Positions 8,594-18,579 of a DNA stretch of 64,000 nucleotides are shown here, one piece after another. Position numbers and translations under genes: made by a program. Source of the DNA: Streptomyces taklimakanensis (GTDB lineage: Bacteria; Actinomycetota; Actinomycetes; Streptomycetales; Streptomycetaceae). Numbering within the stretch: position 1 is the first letter of the stretch; each line of letters starts with the position of its first letter. Under the pieces are notes generated by a model. It saw nothing but the letters and a program-made list of their open reading frames with translations. It was not told the origin of the DNA and made no database searches. The DNA lies in the NCBI RefSeq assembly GCF_009709575.1, contig NZ_WIXO01000001.1, positions 3,102,001 through 3,166,000 on the forward strand, given 5' to 3'.

Positions 8594-9013
8594 CTACCAG
8601 CGAAATGTCCGCATGCGCATCGCCTGCCGCATGCGTGCGGCGCGGGCGCGGCGCGGTTGGACCCTCTCGCGCAGGGCCTTCGCCTCGTTCAGCTCGCGCA
8701 GGAAGACCGCCCGGCGACGGCGCCGCTCCACGTCGCTCTCGGTCTCACCGGGCGCCGGCGGGCCCACGGGCTGTTCCTGTCGCTCCCGTCGCTCCCGACG
8801 GTCCGGCCGGCCCCGGCCGTCCTCGGGACCCGGGCCGGTCCGCTCGTCCCGGCCCTCCCGCTCGGTCCCGTCGGGCCGTTGTGCCCGCCCGTCCGGCAGG
8901 GGAGGCCGCCGGTCCCGGCGGCCCTGCTCGCCCCTCCGCGCCGGCCGGGCCTCGCGTATGCGCGCCCGGCCGGTCTCGGGCGCGTCGTCCTGCTGTTCCC
9001 TCGGTTCGGGCAT
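8594..9013 (-). CDS. Conserved basic small protein
   Basis: The protein has 139 residues. ATG 9013 has GGAGG at nine bases. The N-terminus '[24 protein letters not shown]' leads to a long Arg/Gly/Asp-rich disordered middle; the C-terminus (about 95-139) is strongly basic and helical, '[43 protein letters not shown]'. The C-terminal block looks like a nucleic-acid or ribosome-binding tail, but that is a guess. It is divergent from upp, 96 bases away. Confidence 0.65.
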   Translation of the reverse strand: MPEPREQQDDAPETGRARIREARPARRGEQGRRDRRPPLPDGRAQRPDGTEREGRDERTGPGPEDGRGRPDRRERRERQEQPVGPPAPGETESDVERRRRRAVFLRELNEAKALRERVQPRRARAARMRQAMRMRTFRW

Positions 9014-9109
9014 ACGGCCACACCTCCGGTCGTACCAGTTCACTGTCCCCCGAAAAGGCGCCTGTACGCCAGTGCGACCGCGAACAGTGCCTCGGGTTAC
9101 TGTCGGGGC

Positions 9110-9745
9110 ATGCGGATTCACGTCGTCGACCACCCGCTGGTGGCGCACAAACTCACCACGCTGCGCGACGAGCGCACCGACTCTCCCACCTTCCGGCGGC
9201 TCGCCGACGAGCTGGTGACCCTGCTCGCCTACGAGGCGACCCGGGACGTGCGGACCGAGTCGGTGGACATCACCACCCCGGTGACGCGGACGACGGGTGT
9301 CCGGCTCTCCCACCCCCGCCCGCTGGTGGTGCCGATCCTCCGGGCCGGCCTGGGAATGCTGGACGGAATGGTGCGGCTGCTGCCCACCGCCGAGGTCGGT
9401 TTCCTCGGCATGATCCGCGACGAGCGGACGCTCCAGGCGTCCACGTACGCGACCCGGATGCCGGACGACCTCTCCGGGCGCCAGGTGTACGTGCTGGACC
9501 CGATGCTGGCGACCGGCGGCACGCTGGTGGCGGCGATCCGCGAGCTGATCAGGCGTGGGGCCGACGATGTCACGGCGCTGTGCCTGCTGGCCGCGCCCGA
9601 GGGCGTGGAGCTGATGGAGCGCGAGCTGGAGGGCACTCCGGTGACGGTGGTCACCGCGTCCGTCGACGAGCGGCTCAACGAGGACGGCTACATCGTGCCG
9701 GGCCTCGGCGACGCGGGCGACCGCATGTACGGGACGGCCGGCTAG
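9110..9745 (+). CDS. upp: Uracil phosphoribosyltransferase
   Basis: The protein has 211 residues, full length for the family. It converts uracil and PRPP to UMP in pyrimidine salvage. Motifs: '[15 protein letters not shown]', the PRPP-binding loop '[18 protein letters not shown]' (about 123-140), and the C-terminal uracil-binding '[24 protein letters not shown]'. ATG 9110 fits the conserved N-terminus '[23 protein letters not shown]'; there is no Shine-Dalgarno and TTACTG lies just upstream, suggesting a leaderless message. Confidence 0.97.
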   Translation: MRIHVVDHPLVAHKLTTLRDERTDSPTFRRLADELVTLLAYEATRDVRTESVDITTPVTRTTGVRLSHPRPLVVPILRAGLGMLDGMVRLLPTAEVGFLGMIRDERTLQASTYATRMPDDLSGRQVYVLDPMLATGGTLVAAIRELIRRGADDVTALCLLAAPEGVELMERELEGTPVTVVTASVDERLNEDGYIVPGLGDAGDRMYGTAG

Positions 9746-9809
9746 CCGTTCCCGGGAGCCGGGGGCCGGGGTGGCCCGAACCCCTCGTCGCCCGGCCCCG
9801 GCGCGCCCC

Positions 9810-10544
9810 TCAACAGATCGAGGGGGACGGCGAGGGGGACGGGGTGGCGAGGGCGGCCATGGCCTTGCGCGCGGCCTTCTCCGCCGCCAGTCCGTCGAAG
9901 CCGTTGCCGATCACCAGGTCGACCACGGTGCCCTCGGCGGGCTTGTCGGCCCCCGGCGAGGCGGAGGGCCGTGAGGGGGCGTTCCGTTCGACGGGCCTGA
10001 TGTCGGCCTCGGGGAAGTGGGTCCGCAGAACGTCGAAGGCCCCGGTGCGGTACGTGCTCGGCGGGCCCATCAGCAGCCCGGCCTCCTTGACCTTCTTGTC
10101 CAGCGACGCCGGGGCGTTGGCCACCTCGCCGATCCGGAAGCCGCGCTTCTCCAGTGTCTCCGCGGTCTTCTTCGCCAGACCGGCTCGGGTGGTGGCGTTG
10201 TAGACGTTCACCGTGACGGCCGAGGGCTTCGGCAGGGCGCCGGGCGTGCGGGAGGCTGTCCTCCGGGAGTCCTCGGCGGGGCGCGCGGAGGCTCCGCCGC
10301 CGTCCTTCCCGCCCGTCCCGGGCTCGCAGTTCCGGCCGTCGGCGGCGATCCGCGCCGAGGCGTCGTCACCGACGAAGGTGTCGTAGAGCTGCACCGTCCC
10401 CCAGGAGAGCACTCCGAGGGCGGCGGTCGCCGCGACCGTGGCGGCGACGATCCTGCGGCGCCTGCGCGGTCGTCGCATGCGCGGGTAGCTGTTACCCGTG
10501 ATGCGGTACTTGCCGCCCATGCCGGGAGGAGTGAGCATGCTCAT
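9810..10544 (-). CDS. Membrane-anchored LytR C-terminal-domain protein
   Basis: The protein has 244 residues. A basic N-terminus 'MSMLTPPGMGGKYRITGNSYPRMRRPRRRRR' precedes one membrane helix (IVAATVAATAALGVLSWGTVQLY, about 32-54). The outside part has a linker rich in Pro/Gly and a LytR_C domain (about 105-230): 'AVTVNVYNATTRAGLAKKTAETLEKRGFRIGEVANAP' and 'TVVDLVIGNGFDGL'. It ends with a PSPSPSPS tail. LytR_C domains occur in cell-envelope proteins; unlike full LCP ligases there is no catalytic LytR-CpsA-Psr domain. Two starts (10544, 10538) are equally possible. Confidence 0.8.
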   Translation of the reverse strand: MSMLTPPGMGGKYRITGNSYPRMRRPRRRRRIVAATVAATAALGVLSWGTVQLYDTFVGDDASARIAADGRNCEPGTGGKDGGGASARPAEDSRRTASRTPGALPKPSAVTVNVYNATTRAGLAKKTAETLEKRGFRIGEVANAPASLDKKVKEAGLLMGPPSTYRTGAFDVLRTHFPEADIRPVERNAPSRPSASPGADKPAEGTVVDLVIGNGFDGLAAEKAARKAMAALATPSPSPSPSIC

Positions 10545-10717
10545 GGGCGCAGCGTAGTGCGGAGAGGCCGTAATGCCTACTAAACGATCAACGCACGCAC
10601 CGCACTCCGCCCCGAAAGGGCCAACGCGGACCCCCGTGACGGGGTACGGAGGCGCCGGGGACGTCGGGCGCGCGGGGCGCCGCGCCGGTCGGGACGACCG
10701 TCCGCCCTTCCGGCGCC

Positions 10718-11014
10718 TCAGTCGAGTTCGAGGACGCGCGCGTGCAGCACCTGACGCTGCTGGAGGGCCGCCCGTACGGCACGGTGCAGACCGTCCTCCA
10801 GGTAGAGATCCCCGTTCCACTTCACGACGTGGGCGAAGAGGTCGCCGTAGAAGGTGGAGTCCTCGGCGAGCAGGGTCTCCAGGTCGAGCTGCCCCTTGGT
10901 GGTGACGAGCTGGTCAAGGCGCACCGGCCGCGGGGCGACATCCGCCCACTGGCGGGTGCTGTCCCGGCCATGGTCCGGGTACGGGCGCCCGTTTCCGATT
11001 CGCTTGAAGATCAC
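10718..11014 (-). CDS. Conserved actinobacterial hypothetical protein
   Basis: The protein has 98 residues (GTG start at 11014, AGG upstream): 'MIFKRIGNGRPYPDHGRDSTRQWADVAPRPVRLDQLVTTKGQLDLETLLAEDSTFYGDLFAHVVKW...'. It is strongly conserved in Streptomyces next to the LytR_C gene. Databases sometimes label similar proteins as VapB-type antitoxins, but there is no toxin gene adjacent, and the compact fold with 'LYLEDGLHRAVRAALQQRQVLHARV' looks more ParB-nuclease-like. I leave the function open. Confidence 0.75.
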   Translation of the reverse strand: MIFKRIGNGRPYPDHGRDSTRQWADVAPRPVRLDQLVTTKGQLDLETLLAEDSTFYGDLFAHVVKWNGDLYLEDGLHRAVRAALQQRQVLHARVLELD

Positions 11015-11086
11015 ACGGAAAGCCTACCGGTCCGGTGCCGCGGGGCGCAGCCTTCCGCACGCGGGTCGGGAGCGCCCGCGCCGGTC

Positions 11087-11127
11087 GGTCCGTCTCCGCC
11101 GGTCGGACCGACCGGCGGAGACGGACC
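11087..11127 (-). terminator. 20-bp perfect hairpin terminator
   Basis: GGTCCGTCTCCGCCGGTCGG (11087-11106) is the exact complement of 11108-11127 with a single central A. It begins four bases after the stop codon of the aminopeptidase gene, so it acts as its terminator. Confidence 0.75.
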
Positions 11128-11131
11128 GGGG

Positions 11132-12703
11132 TCAGGCGGTGAGGTCGTGCTCGTGGTCGTGCAGACCGCCGCCGCTGCCCGCGGTGCCCTCGGTGGACTC
11201 GAAGGGCACCTCCTCGGAGAGCGAGCCGGTGTCCCAGGCGTAGGTGCCGACGGCGTTGGCGATCACGTCGACGTTGATGCCCAGCGCCTTCCGGTCGATG
11301 TTGCCCAGGTCGTCGCACTCCTGGTGGTAGCACGCGTCGTACGCGACCCCGGCCTCGCCGCCCCACAGGGCGGCCTGCTCCGGTGTCTTGACGCCCTCGG
11401 CGCCGGTGAAGGTGCCGCCGGAGGGGATGCCCGCCGCGATGAACGGGCCGTAGTCGGAGCGTCCGGTGAAGTCGGTGCCGCGCGGCTCGTGTCCCTGCGA
11501 GCGCATGAAGGTGTTGATCGCGTGCTCCAACTGTGCCGAGCCCTCCGGACCCGGACCGGCGCCGACGCCGTCGGAGTCGTCGCCGTCGTAGACGAACAGG
11601 CCGTAGTTGGGTGAGGCGATCATGTCGAAGTTGAGGTAGAGGGCGATCTTCTCGCGCTCGGCCGCGGGGAGGTTGGTCACGTAGTGCTCGGCGCCCTGGA
11701 GACCGACCTCCTCGGCCGTCCACAGCGCGAAGCGCACCTTGTTGGCGTGCTCGCCCTTCCGGTCGGCCTTGGCGAGCCGGAGCGCGGCCTCCAGGATGCC
11801 CGCCGAGCCGGAGGCGTTGTCGTTGATGCCGGGACCCTCGGGGACGGAGTCCAGGTGGGCTCCGAACATCACCACGTTGTCCGGGTCGCCGCCGCGGGTC
11901 TCGGCGATGACGTTGGGCGTGCTGCGCGTCTCGTGGAACTCGCGGATCTCCAGGTTGACGGTGACCGTCCCCGCGGCGACGTCGGCGGCCAGCGCCTCGC
12001 CGGCCTCCCGCGTGATGCCGCCGGTGGGGATGCGCCCCGCCGAGGCGTCGCCGAGGGTGCCGTTGAGCTCCCCGTCGGTGTTGTTGTAGATGACCGCGCC
12101 GACCGCGCCGGCGTCGGCGGCCGCGGCCTGTTTCTCGGCGAAGGAACAGCCGCCGCGCCGGATCAGGGCGATCCGCCCGGTGTAGTCGCCGGACGCGAAG
12201 TCCTCGGCGGTGCAGCCGGTGGTGTCGTCCGCGTCCACGGGCACGGCCGCGACAGGTGCTTCGATGCCGCCCTCGGGGGTGCTCGTGGTGTACGTCATCA
12301 GCGTGATCGGAACGTCGCGCTCGGCGGGGGAGAGGACCGAGAGCCTCTCCGCGAGGGTCTCGCGGTAGATGAAGTCGAAGTTCTGGTAGGTGACCTCGTA
12401 GCCGGCGGCCTTGAGCAGCGTGCCCGCGTACTTCGCGGACCACTCGTGGCCGGGGGTGCCGGCGGCGCGGTTCCCGTCGTTGAGGGTGGCGATCGCCTGG
12501 AACGCCCGCAGGTGTCGCAGGGCGCCCTCGGCGCTCGCCTGCCGGACCAGCTTCCTCGCCAGCCGCTCCCCCTTCTCCGCGGGGTCGGGGGCCGCCGTGG
12601 CGGACGTGGCGCCGGCGGCGAGCATCAGCGGTGCGGCGAGCGAGGCGGCCGCGGCGGCCGCGAGGAGTCTGTGCTTCCTGCCTCTGTGGATGGGTGCTTG
12701 CAC
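11132..12703 (-). CDS. Secreted M28-family zinc aminopeptidase with PA domain
   Basis: The protein has 523 residues. The signal peptide is at residues 1-37 (RGRKHRLLAAAAAASLAAPLMLAAGATSATA). A protease-associated insert lies at about 165-260 (CTAEDFASGDYTGRIALIRRGGCSFAEK). The M28 core binds two zincs: 'GAHLDSVPEGPGINDNASGSAG' (His and bridging Asp), 'WTAEEVGLQGAEHY' (catalytic and ligand Glu), 'NFDMI' (Asp), 'CYHQECDDL' (His). It resembles S. griseus aminopeptidase and its extended relatives. GTG 12703 has AAGGA seven bases upstream. It releases N-terminal amino acids from extracellular peptides. Confidence 0.93.
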   Translation of the reverse strand: MQAPIHRGRKHRLLAAAAAASLAAPLMLAAGATSATAAPDPAEKGERLARKLVRQASAEGALRHLRAFQAIATLNDGNRAAGTPGHEWSAKYAGTLLKAAGYEVTYQNFDFIYRETLAERLSVLSPAERDVPITLMTYTTSTPEGGIEAPVAAVPVDADDTTGCTAEDFASGDYTGRIALIRRGGCSFAEKQAAAADAGAVGAVIYNNTDGELNGTLGDASAGRIPTGGITREAGEALAADVAAGTVTVNLEIREFHETRSTPNVIAETRGGDPDNVVMFGAHLDSVPEGPGINDNASGSAGILEAALRLAKADRKGEHANKVRFALWTAEEVGLQGAEHYVTNLPAAEREKIALYLNFDMIASPNYGLFVYDGDDSDGVGAGPGPEGSAQLEHAINTFMRSQGHEPRGTDFTGRSDYGPFIAAGIPSGGTFTGAEGVKTPEQAALWGGEAGVAYDACYHQECDDLGNIDRKALGINVDVIANAVGTYAWDTGSLSEEVPFESTEGTAGSGGGLHDHEHDLTA

Positions 12704-12903
12704 GGGAGGTTCCTTCCGGTGCGACAGCTGGGACAGGGCTGTTCGACGTGAGGGGCCGCGTGTCCGGGTTGCGGACGCGGTGGAAGGGAAGGTAGCGACT
12801 GGTCGGCCCGGTGGGAACAACCCGGGCTCGACCGACCCGGTTCGGGGGAGCCGAGCCGCCCGGGTGCGAGGCCAAACCCGGCCGTTTCGGGAAGCGTCGA
12901 CGC

Positions 12904-12929
12904 CGCGCCGGCCGCGGAAGACCGGCGCG
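12904..12929 (-). terminator. Hairpin downstream of alditol oxidase-like gene
   Basis: CGCGCCGG (12904-12911) pairs with CCGGCGCG (12922-12929) across a 10-base loop, 26 bases past the stop of the flavoenzyme gene. Confidence 0.45.
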
Positions 12930-12954
12930 GGGGACGGGGTGGGTGGCGGGCCGG

Positions 12955-14238
12955 TCAGACGTCGCGCGGGGCGGGCGTCCCCTCCGCGTCCTCCTTCGGG
13001 GCGAACCAGTGCTCGACCAGCGCGTTGCGGAACGTGCCCGTCGGGTCGTGGCGGCGCATCAGGTCGCGGAAGTCGTCCCAGCGCTCGTAGGAGGCGCCCA
13101 GCGTCCGGGGGGCGACGGAGGAGAGCTTCCCCCAGTGGGGGCGCGCGTCGAAGGGGGCGAGCGCCTCCTCGACGCGGAGCAGCACGGGCGCGACGGCGCG
13201 GGCGTCGGACGTCCAGGTGAAGTGGAAGGCGACGCTGTCACGGCCGTGGGCGGGACTGAGCCAGTGCGGGTCGGCCGCCACGGTGCGTATCTCGGAGACC
13301 CGGAGGACGGGGGCCAGCAGCGGGCCGAGCTCGCGCAGGGCGCCCACCGCCTCGCCGGCGGCGGCGCGGGGCACGAAGTACTCCGACTGCAGTTCGTCCC
13401 CGACGCTGGGCATGAAACCGGCGCGGAAGTGGGGGAGTCGCTCGTCCCACGGGCCGGGGACGCCCAACTGCTCGGTGGCGTTGGCGGTGGGCATCCCCTC
13501 GATCGGGTGATGGGGACGGGCGGCGGGCCGGGCGCCGGTCGGGGTCAGGTCGGACAGCGGGTCGCCGACCCGGTGTTTGACCCACACCCGCGCCGGACCG
13601 ATCCAGTCGGTGAAGACGCTGACGCTGTAGGCGGCGCCGAGGACCTCCTCCGGGCACTCCGTCAGCACCTTCCAGGGCAGCCCCTCGTGGACGTGCTGTT
13701 CGACCTCGAACGCCGGGCACGTCCCCACGGTGAGGGCGGTGACGACGCCGAGGGCGCCGAGGGAGACGACCGAGCCCTCGAAGTCGTCGTCGCCCCGGGT
13801 CAGGACGACTTCCCGGCCGTCCGCCGTGAGCAGTTCCACCGAGCGCACGGCGGCGGCCAGGGTGCCGCCGGTGTCGCCCGAGCCGTGGGTCCCGGTGGCG
13901 TACGCGCCGGCGATGGTGAAGTGCGGGGTGGACGGCAGGTTCGGCAGGGCCAGTTCGTGCCGCCGCAGCACCGGGCACAGCTCGGCGAACCGGGTGGCGG
14001 CGCCGACCCGGACCGTCCCGGCCGTGGAGTCGACCTCGATGGTGCGGGGCAGGTCGTCGAGGCTGACCAGGTCGCCGGTGGTGTCGGCGATCCGGTTGAA
14101 GGAGTGGCCCGAGCCCAGCACCCGGACGCGGTCGCCGCCGGTGACGATCTCCCGGAGGCGCTCCGTCGTCGTCGGCCGGTGCAGGGCGCGGGCGGCGAAC
14201 CGCACGTTCCCCGCCCAGTTGGTCTGCTGCGCGGCCAT
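12955..14238 (-). CDS. FAD-binding alditol/xylitol oxidase-like enzyme
   Basis: The protein has 427 residues, close to the 418 of Streptomyces alditol oxidase. The N-terminal PCMH-type FAD domain has 'VRVLGSGHSFNRIADTTGDLVSLDDL', whose His is the usual site of covalent flavin linkage, and 'PSTPHFTIAGAYATGTHGSG'. The C-terminal ALO-type substrate domain ends 'PFDARPHWGKL...RRHDPTGTFRNALVEHWF', with the HWGK motif. ATG 14238 has GGAGAG upstream. The family oxidises terminal hydroxyls of sugar alcohols to aldehydes with release of hydrogen peroxide; the exact substrate here is not determined. Confidence 0.85.
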   Translation of the reverse strand: MAAQQTNWAGNVRFAARALHRPTTTERLREIVTGGDRVRVLGSGHSFNRIADTTGDLVSLDDLPRTIEVDSTAGTVRVGAATRFAELCPVLRRHELALPNLPSTPHFTIAGAYATGTHGSGDTGGTLAAAVRSVELLTADGREVVLTRGDDDFEGSVVSLGALGVVTALTVGTCPAFEVEQHVHEGLPWKVLTECPEEVLGAAYSVSVFTDWIGPARVWVKHRVGDPLSDLTPTGARPAARPHHPIEGMPTANATEQLGVPGPWDERLPHFRAGFMPSVGDELQSEYFVPRAAAGEAVGALRELGPLLAPVLRVSEIRTVAADPHWLSPAHGRDSVAFHFTWTSDARAVAPVLLRVEEALAPFDARPHWGKLSSVAPRTLGASYERWDDFRDLMRRHDPTGTFRNALVEHWFAPKEDAEGTPAPRDV

Positions 14239-14354
14239 GGTCTCTCCTGCCTGTGGTCTCCGGTCTCGGGCATCCGGCACCCGGCGCCCGGGGCGCGCCG
14301 GGTGTTCCGGCCGTGCGAGCGTACGCCAGGGCGGGAAGGAAGTCACAGAAAAGC

Positions 14355-14410
14355 GTGGAGTGCTCCCCGTTTTTGCCCTACAGTCGTACGGAAAACGGGG
14401 AGCACTCCAC
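14355..14410. promoter_or_regulatory. Large inverted repeat in divergent promoter (double operator)
   Basis: GTGGAGTGCTCCCCGTTTT (14355-14373) is repeated as a perfect 19-bp inverted copy at 14392-14410, with an 18-base centre. Each arm also contains its own imperfect dyad GGAG-TG-CTCC. The element lies 117 bases upstream of the flavoenzyme start and 41 bases upstream of the patatin start. Two facing TetR-type half-operators are the simplest reading; the regulator is not encoded beside it. Confidence 0.6.
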
Positions 14411-14450
14411 GGTCTGTTGGCGCGGATCGGTTCGGAAGGGCGGGAGAAAC

Positions 14451-15284
14451 GTGGTGGAACGGGCGCTCGTACTGGGCGGCGGCGGGCACACCGGAGGGGC
14501 CTGGGAGATCGGCGTCCTGGCCGGACTGGCCGACGCCGGGGTGGACCTCACCGACGCCGACCTGCTGGTGGGCACCTCGGCGGGCGCCGTCATGGGCGCG
14601 TGGATCGCGTCCGGGACGCCGGTGGAGGAGATCCACGAACGGCAGTCGGCCCCGTACGGGGACGGACCGACCGTCGAGGTCCCGTTCACCGTGGTCGCGC
14701 GGTTCCTGTGGGCGATGCTCGCCTTCCGCACCCCGAAGGCGACGGCGCGCCACCTGGGCCGGATGGCACTGGCCGCCCGCACCGTCCCCGAGGAGGAGGC
14801 GCTGCGGACCATGGGCGCGATGCTGCCGGTGCGCGACTGGCCCGACCGCCCGCTGCGCGTGGCCGCCGCCGACGCGCACACCGGCGAGGTGACGGCCTTC
14901 CACTCCGGCAGCGGGGTCGACCTGCTCCGGGCCGTCACCGCGAGCGGCACACTACCGGGGGTGTGGCCGCCGTTGGAGATCGGCGGACGACGGTGGATCG
15001 ACGGCGGTGTGCGCTCCACGACCAACGCCGACCTGGCGCGCGGCTGCCGAAGGATCGTGATCCTGGCCCCCGTCGCCAAGGGCCCCGGCGTGGCCGCGGC
15101 CCGGCACGCCGCCGAACTGAGGGCGGACGGCTCGAAGGTCGCCCTGCTCACCCCGGACGCCGCCGCGCGCCGCGCCTTCGGCCGCGACGCCCTCGACCCG
15201 GCGCGCAGGGGACCCGCCGCGCGGGCGGGCCGCGCCCAGGCCGCCGGGTACGCCGAGGCCGTGGCCGAAGTGTGGCGCGGCTGA
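14451..15284 (+). CDS. Patatin-like phospholipase
   Basis: The protein has 277 residues. The complete patatin catalytic set is present: oxyanion loop 'VLGGGGHTGGAWEIGVLAGL' (about 7-25), nucleophile elbow 'LLVGTSAGAVMGA' (GxSxG), and the dyad Asp in 'RRWIDGGVRSTTNADLA' (DGG). It is a cytoplasmic-looking serine lipid acyl hydrolase with no signal peptide. GTG 14451 or GTG 14454 is the start; GGGAG lies close upstream. The inverted repeat just upstream probably controls it. Confidence 0.9.
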   Translation: MVERALVLGGGGHTGGAWEIGVLAGLADAGVDLTDADLLVGTSAGAVMGAWIASGTPVEEIHERQSAPYGDGPTVEVPFTVVARFLWAMLAFRTPKATARHLGRMALAARTVPEEEALRTMGAMLPVRDWPDRPLRVAAADAHTGEVTAFHSGSGVDLLRAVTASGTLPGVWPPLEIGGRRWIDGGVRSTTNADLARGCRRIVILAPVAKGPGVAAARHAAELRADGSKVALLTPDAAARRAFGRDALDPARRGPAARAGRAQAAGYAEAVAEVWRG

Positions 15285-15329
15285 CCGCGTCGGGTCGGGG
15301 GCGTCCGGGCGGGAGCGTCCGGGCGGGGC

Positions 15330-16502
<1,173 letters not shown>

Positions 16503-16825
16503 GGGATGCCTCTCTTCCGTTCGTCTCGTCGATGTCGACGTGGTGTGGGTGTGCCGCGAAGGCGTCGTCCGAGGCATGGCCTTCGCCCTCGGTGAGAGTG
16601 GGCGGGTGTCCGTGGGGGTGGGGGCGAAACCTCGTCGGGCGGGAGGCGTCGGCACGGGTTCCGAAAGGACAAAAGGCACTAATCTTGAGCAAAGGCCGTC
16701 AAACAGGGGCGGTACCCGTGTCGTCGCTTCCGCCGCGGCGTCTGCCGGTGGCCACGGGCCGCCCGGGAGGGTGGCGGAAGCCGACGCCCTCGCCCCGGTG
16801 ACCGACCCGCGGAACGAGCCAGGCC
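16503..16825. other. Divergent intergenic region with a candidate promoter
   Basis: 323 bases with no convincing gene separate the alcohol dehydrogenase (-) from the antiporter (+). On the minus strand TTGACG (16697-16702) and TAGTGC (16676-16681) at 15-base spacing form a possible sigma-70 type promoter for the dehydrogenase, in an AT-richer patch. Nothing else stands out. Confidence 0.3.
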
Positions 16826-18451
16826 ATGGAACCGCACGACTTCCCCCTCGTCGCCGCCGTCCTCGCGTTGTCCGCCGCCATGGGCCTGCTCGCCACCCTG
16901 CTGCGGCAACCACTGATCGTCGCCTTCATCGGCGTCGGCATCCTGGTCGGCCCCACGGGCCTGGACTGGGTGGAGGCGGAGGGCACCGTCGGGCTGCTCG
17001 CCCGGCTGGGCATCGCCGTCCTGCTGTTCCTGGTGGGCCTCCGGCTCGATCTCCACCTGGTCCGCACCACCGGGCCGGTCGCGCTGGCCACCGGACTCGG
17101 CCAGGTGGTGTTCACCTCGGTGGTCGGCTACCTGATCGCACGGCTGCTGGGCATGGACACGGTGACGGCCCTGTACGTGGCGGTGGCGCTCACCTTCTCC
17201 TCCACGATCATCATCGTGAAGCTGCTCTCCGACAAGCGGGAGCTGGAGCAGCTCCACGGCCGCATCGCGGTGGGCTTCCTGATCGTCCAGGACATCGTCG
17301 TGGTGCTGGTGATGATCGCGTTGACCGCGTTCGGGCAGCGCTCGGGGGACGACGTCCCGCTGGACATCGCGCTGGTGTTCGCCAAGGGCCTGGGGCTGCT
17401 GACGGGGGTCGCCCTGCTGATGCGGTACGTCCTGCCCCGCCTGTTGCACCACGTCGCCCGCTCACAGGAACTGCTGGTCCTCTTCGGGGTGGCCTACGCC
17501 GTCTCGGTCGCCGCGTTGAGCGAGTTGCTGGGCTTCGGCTCGGAGGTGGGGGCGTTCCTGGCCGGCGTCTCGCTGGCCCCCACCACCTACCGTGACGCCC
17601 TGGGCGCCCGGCTGGTCAGTCTGCGCGACTTCCTGCTGTTGTTCTTCTTCCTCCAGCTCGGCGCTCGACTGGAGTTCGCGGACGCCACCGAGCAGATCAC
17701 GGCGGCGGTGGTCTTCTCCCTGTTCGTGCTCGTCGGCAACCCGCTGATCGTCATCGTGATCATGATGGTGATGCGCTACCCGGCGCGGGTGGGGTTCCTG
17801 GCCGGGCTCACCGTCGCCCAGATCTCGGAGTTCTCCCTGATCCTGGCCAACCTCGGGCACGGCCTCGGACACATCGACAGGGCCACCGTCAGCCTGATCA
17901 CCATCGTGGGACTGGTCACCATCGGCGGCTCCACCTACCTGATCCTCTACTCCCACCGGATCTACCGGCGTCTGGGGCGCCTGCTGAGCAGGTTCGACAG
18001 GACGCACGGGCACCGGGAACCGGCCGGGGCCCACCGGGACGTCGACGTGATCCTCTACGGGCTGGGACGCTTCGGCAGCCTGTTGGCCGACCGGCTCACC
18101 GCCTCCGGACACCGGGTCCTGGCGGTGGACTTCGACCCGCACCGCGTCAGGCGCAACGACCGGGACGGGGTGACGGCCGTCTTCGGCAGCGCCGAGGACG
18201 TGCACTTCCTGGAGACGCTGCCACTGGCTCGGGCGCGTTGCGTGATCAGCACCATCCCCCTGCTGGAGACCAACAAGGTCCTGCTGCACGGTCTGCGGCA
18301 CCACCGCTACCGGGGCGGGACGGTCTTCACCGCCCACAGCAGGCGGGCCGCCGAACAGTTGCGCGCCGCCCGGGTCGACCTCGTCATCGAGCCCTTCGAC
18401 GTCGCCGCGTCGGCGACGAACGAGGCGCTGGACGAACTGCTGCGCGGGTGA
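16826..18451 (+). CDS. CPA2-family K+/H+ antiporter with TrkA-N domain
   Basis: The protein has 541 residues. About 12 membrane helices (1-380) form the Na_H_exchanger domain: 'LLRQPLIVAFIGVGILVGPTGLDWV', 'AVALTFSSTIIIVKLLSDK', 'IAVGFLIVQDIVVVLVMIALTAF', 'EVGAFLAGVSLA'. The cytoplasmic C-terminus is a TrkA-N/KTN Rossmann domain starting 'DVDVILYGLGRFGSLLADRLTASGHRVLAVDFDP', which binds nucleotides and gates transport. It resembles KefB/KefC and YbaL. It is predicted to exchange monovalent cations for protons. Confidence 0.9.
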   Translation: MEPHDFPLVAAVLALSAAMGLLATLLRQPLIVAFIGVGILVGPTGLDWVEAEGTVGLLARLGIAVLLFLVGLRLDLHLVRTTGPVALATGLGQVVFTSVVGYLIARLLGMDTVTALYVAVALTFSSTIIIVKLLSDKRELEQLHGRIAVGFLIVQDIVVVLVMIALTAFGQRSGDDVPLDIALVFAKGLGLLTGVALLMRYVLPRLLHHVARSQELLVLFGVAYAVSVAALSELLGFGSEVGAFLAGVSLAPTTYRDALGARLVSLRDFLLLFFFLQLGARLEFADATEQITAAVVFSLFVLVGNPLIVIVIMMVMRYPARVGFLAGLTVAQISEFSLILANLGHGLGHIDRATVSLITIVGLVTIGGSTYLILYSHRIYRRLGRLLSRFDRTHGHREPAGAHRDVDVILYGLGRFGSLLADRLTASGHRVLAVDFDPHRVRRNDRDGVTAVFGSAEDVHFLETLPLARARCVISTIPLLETNKVLLHGLRHHRYRGGTVFTAHSRRAAEQLRAARVDLVIEPFDVAASATNEALDELLRG

Positions 18452-18579
18452 CCGGGCGGCGGTCGGTCGACAGACCCCTTGTCGGACCTGTGTGGCATCA
18501 TCACCTGGATTTACATCATGTCCATCACAATCCGATCCGAGGGGGGCGTCCGCCCCGCCTCGCGGTCCGGGGGAGTTCG

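Noticed and set aside
10718..11014. Half of a toxin-antitoxin pair (VapB label)
   Set aside because: No toxin gene adjoins it and the gene sits in a conserved housekeeping neighbourhood; called hypothetical instead.
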